Below are positions 55,625 to 59,121 of a stretch of 59,121 bases of DNA, one piece after another (within the stretch, counting starts at the first letter, position 1; the number at the start of each line of letters is the position of its first letter). Both the position numbers and the translations under genes were made by a program. Where the stretch lies: NCBI RefSeq assembly GCF_902459665.1, contig NZ_CABPSL010000026.1, forward strand, positions 1 to 59,121, written 5' to 3'. Origin of the DNA: Pandoraea cepalis. Lineage in GTDB: Bacteria > Pseudomonadota > Gammaproteobacteria > Burkholderiales > Burkholderiaceae. The notes beneath the pieces were generated by a model. The model saw only the letters and a list, made by a program, of their open reading frames with translations, did not search any database and was not told where the DNA came from.

Positions 55625-56134
55625 TCAGCCGCGCGCGGCGTTATGCGCCGACGCCGCCGGCCTTGCCCTCGGCGCGCTCTGATCGACCGGATCCGAGAGT
55701 GAGCCGAACGTGCTCATCGCCGTTTTGGTCAGTTCACCCCACGCCGTCCACCAATTGGCGGGGCTTTGCGTATCTATCGCTTCGCCCGCCGTCTCGGAGA
55801 ACACCTGTTGCCATGCCTTCTGCGCGGCAGAGTACTGTTCGGCCCACACCGTCGGCCCTCGGGCACTCATTTTCACCAACCCTTGCCAGATCAGGTTCTG
55901 CATCGCCAACTGACGGTTCATGAAGGCGAGCTGGCTATTGAAGAGCGCACTGAAATCCGACGCACTTTCCAGTGCACTGGCGAACGCATTGTCGGCCTCG
56001 ATCAGACCTTCGTCGGCCTTTAGCTGCATCTGCCGCAGACACTGCACGTTCTCGACCCAATTCCTGTGAGCATCGAGCGCCGCGAACACTTGCGCCTTGC
56101 ACAGACTCAAGGGGGGAATCGGTGCCTTGGACAT
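55625..56134 (-). CDS. Phasin-family protein
   Basis: A 169-residue, mostly helical protein. It contains DAHRNWVENVQCLRQMQLKADEGLIEADNAFASALESASDFSALFNSQLAFMNRQLAMQNLIWQGLVKMSARGPTVWAEQYSAAQKAWQQVF, a phasin-like amphipathic repeat, and a disordered Ala-rich tail. Phasins coat polyhydroxyalkanoate granules and some act as chaperones. No PHA synthase gene is in this window. The ATG at 56134 follows GGGAG. A terminator and candidate small RNA lie just upstream on the same strand. Confidence 0.8.
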   Translation of the reverse strand: MSKAPIPPLSLCKAQVFAALDAHRNWVENVQCLRQMQLKADEGLIEADNAFASALESASDFSALFNSQLAFMNRQLAMQNLIWQGLVKMSARGPTVWAEQYSAAQKAWQQVFSETAGEAIDTQSPANWWTAWGELTKTAMSTFGSLSDPVDQSAPRARPAASAHNAARG

Positions 56135-56186
56135 CGTAGCGTCTCCCGAATGGATTGCGGGTCACACAACGCGACCGCAACGCGCG

Positions 56187-56212
56187 AAAAAAAATCGCCC
56201 GCCGAAGCGGGC
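56187..56212 (-). terminator. Strong intrinsic terminator with UUCG loop
   Basis: On the minus strand GCCCGC-TTCG-GCGGGC (56212-56197) is followed by GA and eight T residues (56194-56187). The cUUCGg tetraloop and T8 tract are near ideal. It lies 53 bp upstream of the phasin start and points toward it. Confidence 0.85.
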
Positions 56213-56320
56213 AGAAACCCAACTTGCCTGCGTTCGGAACGGGGCCGTATCCGAACGCAAGTGCCGGAGGTCCGGCAAGATCGGGTGTCGCTTGCGTCGG
56301 TTGTGTCGGAACCGGCGATG
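56187..56320 (-). ncRNA. Candidate Fnr-controlled small RNA (~130 nt)
   Basis: The predicted transcript runs from a promoter with an Fnr-like box (56354-56367) and TATCGT -10 (56331-56326) to the intrinsic terminator. It holds three hairpins: GCCGGA/TCCGGC (56263-56276), a 10-bp stem TGCGTTCGGA/TCCGAACGCA (56229-56259) and the terminator stem. No open frame with a ribosome binding site is inside. It may be a free sRNA, or a leader of phasin with attenuated readthrough. Family unknown. Confidence 0.6.
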
Positions 56321-56353
56321 TCTCCACGATAGTCCGTTGCAGCGGCCCAGGCC

Positions 56354-56367
56354 TTGACATATCTCAA
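56354..56367 (-). promoter_or_regulatory. Fnr-like box for the candidate sRNA/phasin
   Basis: On the plus strand TTGAC-ATAT-CTCAA, one mismatch. The TATCGT -10 is centred 32 bp downstream on the minus strand, placing the box near -41.5. Confidence 0.6.
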
Positions 56368-56413
56368 CGTCGGCCGATGCGGTGTTCACAAGAAACACGC
56401 GGAGATGCACCAT

Positions 56414-56427
56414 TTGATGCACGTCAA
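56414..56427 (+). promoter_or_regulatory. Fnr box upstream of the phosphorylase-PRPP synthetase operon
   Basis: TTGAT-GCAC-GTCAA, an exact match to TTGAY-N4-RTCAA, 132 bp from the phosphorylase start. The -10 at the class II distance (TACCGC) is weak. It could also assist the minus-strand promoter. Confidence 0.65.
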
Positions 56428-56558
56428 CGTCTCACCGGACACCCGCCGCCTACCGCGCCTGCCGGCACTACGCTGGGAAGCTAAGGCACCGCCGATATCG
56501 GCCCTGAATCCGCGCTGACGGGACGCGCCTCCGTAGCGCTCTGCAAGGAATACGCACT

Positions 56559-58163
56559 GTGTCAGACGACATCGAGAAGTCACCGGAAGCTGAGGCCGTC
56601 GGTCGTCCCGACCTGCGAGGCTCGTCACCGGGAGAAGCCGATACCCACGCCGACCTTCCGTTCACGGGACGCCGGCTGCGCGCCCGCAGGGTACAAATCG
56701 ACACGTTGCGCGAAGCCGTTGCTTACCTTCGGCGCGATAGCCTGATCTGCCGCTCAGAAGGTTTCGCGGCGCAGACGCGTCTGCAGCTTGAATACCGGAC
56801 GGCAAGCGTCGTCGCAACCCTACAGACCGTGACGGGCGATTGGGTGGAACTCGACGAGATCGGTTTGAGCGAAGCGGCCCTGGCCGCGCTTGATGTGACC
56901 GAGGGCGAATGGGTGCGCGTGCGTCACATGCCGCCGATCGAGTCCTTTCGCCACGTGCGAGGCCGTATGTTCGGCGAAGCGTTTACGCCCGCAGCACTCG
57001 ATGAGGTGATCGGCGATATTGCCGCCGGCCGCTATTCCTCCATCCATATCTCGGCATTTCTGACCGCATGCACGGGGAATCGGCTCGCGGACGACGAGAT
57101 CATTTCCCTCACGCGCGCGATGGTGGCTACGGGCGAGACCCTGCATTGGCAGGCGGACTGCATCGTCGACAAGCACAGCATTGGTGGCCTGCCAGGCAAT
57201 CGCACCACACCGATCGTGGTCGCTATCGTGTCGTCGCAAGGGCTGATTATGCCGAAGACGTCGTCTCGCGCGATCACGTCGCCTGCGGGGACCGCCGACG
57301 CCATGGAAACGCTGGCCCCGGTCGATCTGCGTGCCGACGAGATGCGCCGGGTCGTCGACGCCGTTGGGGGTTGTATCGTCTTTGGCGGCGCGGCGGGCCT
57401 CAGCCCGGCCGACGACATTCTGATTCAGGTGGAGCGCCCGCTCGATCTGGACAGCGAAGCGCAGATGATGGCCTCCATCCTGTCGAAGAAGCTCGCCGTC
57501 GGCGCTACGCACGTGCTGATCGACGTGCCGGTCGGCCTGACCGCCAAGATTCGATCTCAATACGCCAGCACCCTGTTTTCCGAACGGCTGCGCACGATTG
57601 GCCGGGCGCTCGGACTCGAAGTTTCGACCTATGTCTGTGCGGGCGCCCAACCGGTCGGACGCGGCATCGGCCCCAGTCTGGAGGCGCGCGACGTTTTGTC
57701 CGTGCTGCAAAATCGCAGCAACGCGCCGGTCGATCTCGCCGACAAGAGTGTTGACATCGCGGGCAGACTCCTGGAAATGGGCGGAAAGGCCCTGCCGGGC
57801 GAAGGCCAGGCATGTGCGCACCGCATTCTGTCCAGTGGGCTGGCGTGGCGGCAATTCCAGAGAATCTGCGAGGCCCAGGGCGGCATGCGCGAGCCATTGG
57901 TCGGGCGGCATAGCAAAGCCGTAACGGCCCGCCACAGTGGCGTGGTCACCGCCGTCGACAATCGCCATCTGGCGCGGGTGGCAAAGCTGGCGGGCGCACC
58001 GGCCGCGCCGAGGGCTGGGGTAGTCTTCGAAGCACCGATCGGAACCCATGTGGTTTCGAGACAGCCCCTGTTCACCATCTATGCGGAAAGCGAAGGAGAA
58101 CTCGAGTACGCGTACGAGTATGCGTGCCGCTTTCCAGCCATCGTCGCTGTGGGGGAATCATGA
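56559..58163 (+). CDS. deoA: Thymidine/AMP phosphorylase (long, archaeal-type DeoA)
   Basis: A 534-residue phosphorylase with an extra N-terminal domain of about 110 residues, as in archaeal AMP phosphorylase, before the glycosyltransferase core. The core signature is VDKHSIGGLPGNRTTPIVVAIVSSQGLIMPKTSSRAITSPAGTADAMETL (about residues 200-250). The enzyme splits nucleosides, or NMPs in archaea, with phosphate to base and (phospho)ribose 1-phosphate. It starts with GTG after AAGGA. The PRPP synthetase gene overlaps its stop by 4 nt, so the pair should act in nucleotide salvage. Confidence 0.88.
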   Translation: MSDDIEKSPEAEAVGRPDLRGSSPGEADTHADLPFTGRRLRARRVQIDTLREAVAYLRRDSLICRSEGFAAQTRLQLEYRTASVVATLQTVTGDWVELDEIGLSEAALAALDVTEGEWVRVRHMPPIESFRHVRGRMFGEAFTPAALDEVIGDIAAGRYSSIHISAFLTACTGNRLADDEIISLTRAMVATGETLHWQADCIVDKHSIGGLPGNRTTPIVVAIVSSQGLIMPKTSSRAITSPAGTADAMETLAPVDLRADEMRRVVDAVGGCIVFGGAAGLSPADDILIQVERPLDLDSEAQMMASILSKKLAVGATHVLIDVPVGLTAKIRSQYASTLFSERLRTIGRALGLEVSTYVCAGAQPVGRGIGPSLEARDVLSVLQNRSNAPVDLADKSVDIAGRLLEMGGKALPGEGQACAHRILSSGLAWRQFQRICEAQGGMREPLVGRHSKAVTARHSGVVTAVDNRHLARVAKLAGAPAAPRAGVVFEAPIGTHVVSRQPLFTIYAESEGELEYAYEYACRFPAIVAVGES

Positions 58164-59068
58164 AGGATGTCGTGGTCTATTCCATGCCCGGGGACGAATC
58201 CGTGGCCCGATCGCTCGCTCACGCCCTCGCTTGCCCTGTGCAGCGCCTGGATATTCATCGATTTCCCGATGGCGAACAACGAGTGGCGCTCGAAGGGCCG
58301 CTGAGCGGGAAGGCGGTCGTCGTGGTCTGCTCGCTCCACCGCCCCGATGCCAAGATACTGCCGCTGATCTTCGCGGCGGACACCGCGCGAGACCTCGGCG
58401 CGCGCAATGTCGTCCTTGTGGCGCCGTACTTGTGCTATCTGCGCCAGGACGCGCGCTTCCATCCGGGCGAATCCGTGTCCGCCTACAGCTTTGGCCGGCT
58501 GCTCAGTCCGCACATCGATGGCCTGGTGACGATTGAACCGCACTTGCACCGGCTGCCGTCGCTCTCGGCGGCCTATGCCGTTCCGGTGCGCTCTCCCCAC
58601 GCCGTCGCCGCCACGGCCGCGTGGATCTCGGCGAACGTGCCAAATCCGCTCATCGTGGGGCCGGACGACGAAAGCGAAGCGTGGGTGGCACAGATCGGCG
58701 AGCGCATCGGCGCGCCGTCGGTCGTCGCGCACAAAACCCGGGAGGCCGACGCCAAGGTCAGTGTCCGGTTGCAGGTGCCAGCGACGTTTGCGAAACGCAC
58801 GGCAGTGATCGTCGACGACATTCTGGCGAGCGGGCAAACGATGGTAGCCACCGTCAAGGCGCTGATTCGCGCCGGCTTCGGCAACCCGGTCTGCATTGCC
58901 GTTCATGGACTGTTCGACGGCATCAGCGTCGACGATCTCGTTGCCGCTGGCGCCAGCCGGGTCGTGACTGCCAACACGGTGCCGCACGCCTCTAACGCCA
59001 TCGATGTGACGCCGGCGCTGGCCGAGGCGTTGCGCGACCTGCTCGATACACTTCCCAAAAAGCCATGA
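58160..59068 (+). CDS. prs: Ribose-phosphate pyrophosphokinase (PRPP synthetase)
   Basis: A 302-residue enzyme. The N-terminal half has DIHRFPDGEQRVAL, CSLHRPDAKILPLIFAADTARDLGARNVVLVAPYLCYLRQDARFHPGESVSA (ATP and ribose-phosphate site with RQD and H). The C-terminal PRPP loop is TAVIVDDILASGQTM. It is slightly shorter than housekeeping Prs, and the catalytic flexible loop is diverged (VVAHKTREADAKV), so it is likely a second, specialised copy. The ATG overlaps the phosphorylase stop (ATGA), preceded by GGGGG. Confidence 0.88.
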   Translation: MKDVVVYSMPGDESVARSLAHALACPVQRLDIHRFPDGEQRVALEGPLSGKAVVVVCSLHRPDAKILPLIFAADTARDLGARNVVLVAPYLCYLRQDARFHPGESVSAYSFGRLLSPHIDGLVTIEPHLHRLPSLSAAYAVPVRSPHAVAATAAWISANVPNPLIVGPDDESEAWVAQIGERIGAPSVVAHKTREADAKVSVRLQVPATFAKRTAVIVDDILASGQTMVATVKALIRAGFGNPVCIAVHGLFDGISVDDLVAAGASRVVTANTVPHASNAIDVTPALAEALRDLLDTLPKKP

Positions 59069-59121
59069 CCGGCGGCGGCAGGCGGACGAGACATCCGCGC
59101 TGCCGCGCGCCGCGCGCCGCG

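Noticed and set aside
1-59121. tRNA, rRNA or CRISPR arrays
   Set aside because: No cloverleaf-like sequence, conserved rRNA segment or regularly spaced repeats were recognised by eye. A covariance search would be decisive.

Overview
The window is GC-rich with dense, nearly intron-free coding on both strands and GGAGG-type ribosome binding sites. Gene content (tcuRABC, copABCD-RS, EmrAB-type efflux, adenosylcobalamin-dependent ribonucleotide reductase, phasin) fits a betaproteobacterium of the Burkholderiaceae, possibly Pandoraea or a close relative. The genus is an inference from gene content only.

Layout. (1) 1-1.3 kb: a transposase remnant, a perfect palindrome and a lone universal stress protein (USP) gene. 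(2) 1.4-8.1 kb: a tripartite drug efflux locus (MFS pump, MarR repressor, outer membrane factor, membrane fusion protein) with a divergent TetR regulator and an SDR oxidoreductase. Repeated operator-like sequences mark the MarR and TetR targets. (3) 8.2-13.2 kb: a tricarballylate utilisation cluster tcuR-tcuA-tcuB-tcuC. (4) 13.4-19.0 kb: an amine or amino acid catabolic set (FAD oxidoreductase, aldehyde dehydrogenase, LysR regulator, APC permease). (5) 19.0-25.7 kb: copper resistance copABCD with the copRS two-component system and a CopR-box-like site. (6) 25.7-59.1 kb: a large low-oxygen/stress locus.

The last region is the most interesting. It encodes an Fnr-type regulator with the CxxC-x5-C iron-sulfur motif, an orphan NarL/FixJ-type response regulator, three more USP genes, Hsp20, a BON-domain protein, dodecin, FtsH, PPK2 polyphosphate kinase, two TPM-domain proteins, two nitroreductase-fold proteins (one Acg-like), class II ribonucleotide reductase with a zinc-ribbon partner, DNA polymerase X, a phosphoribosyltransferase, an NRAMP-like transporter, a MacB-like ABC system, a phasin, a thymidine/AMP phosphorylase and a PRPP synthetase. 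The gene set resembles the low-oxygen-activated (lxa) locus reported in Burkholderia cenocepacia and, in logic, the mycobacterial DosR regulon.

I find about fourteen TTGAY-N4-RTCAA-like Fnr boxes in this region, one in front of most transcription units. Several lie 31-32 bp upstream of a plausible -10 element, which places the box near -41.5, the class II activation position. One drives what looks like an undescribed small RNA of about 130 nt ending in a strong UUCG-loop terminator between the phasin and phosphorylase genes. Together the genes suggest a programme for surviving without oxygen: oxygen-independent dNTP supply, nucleotide salvage, protein quality control, polyphosphate use and membrane or redox maintenance.
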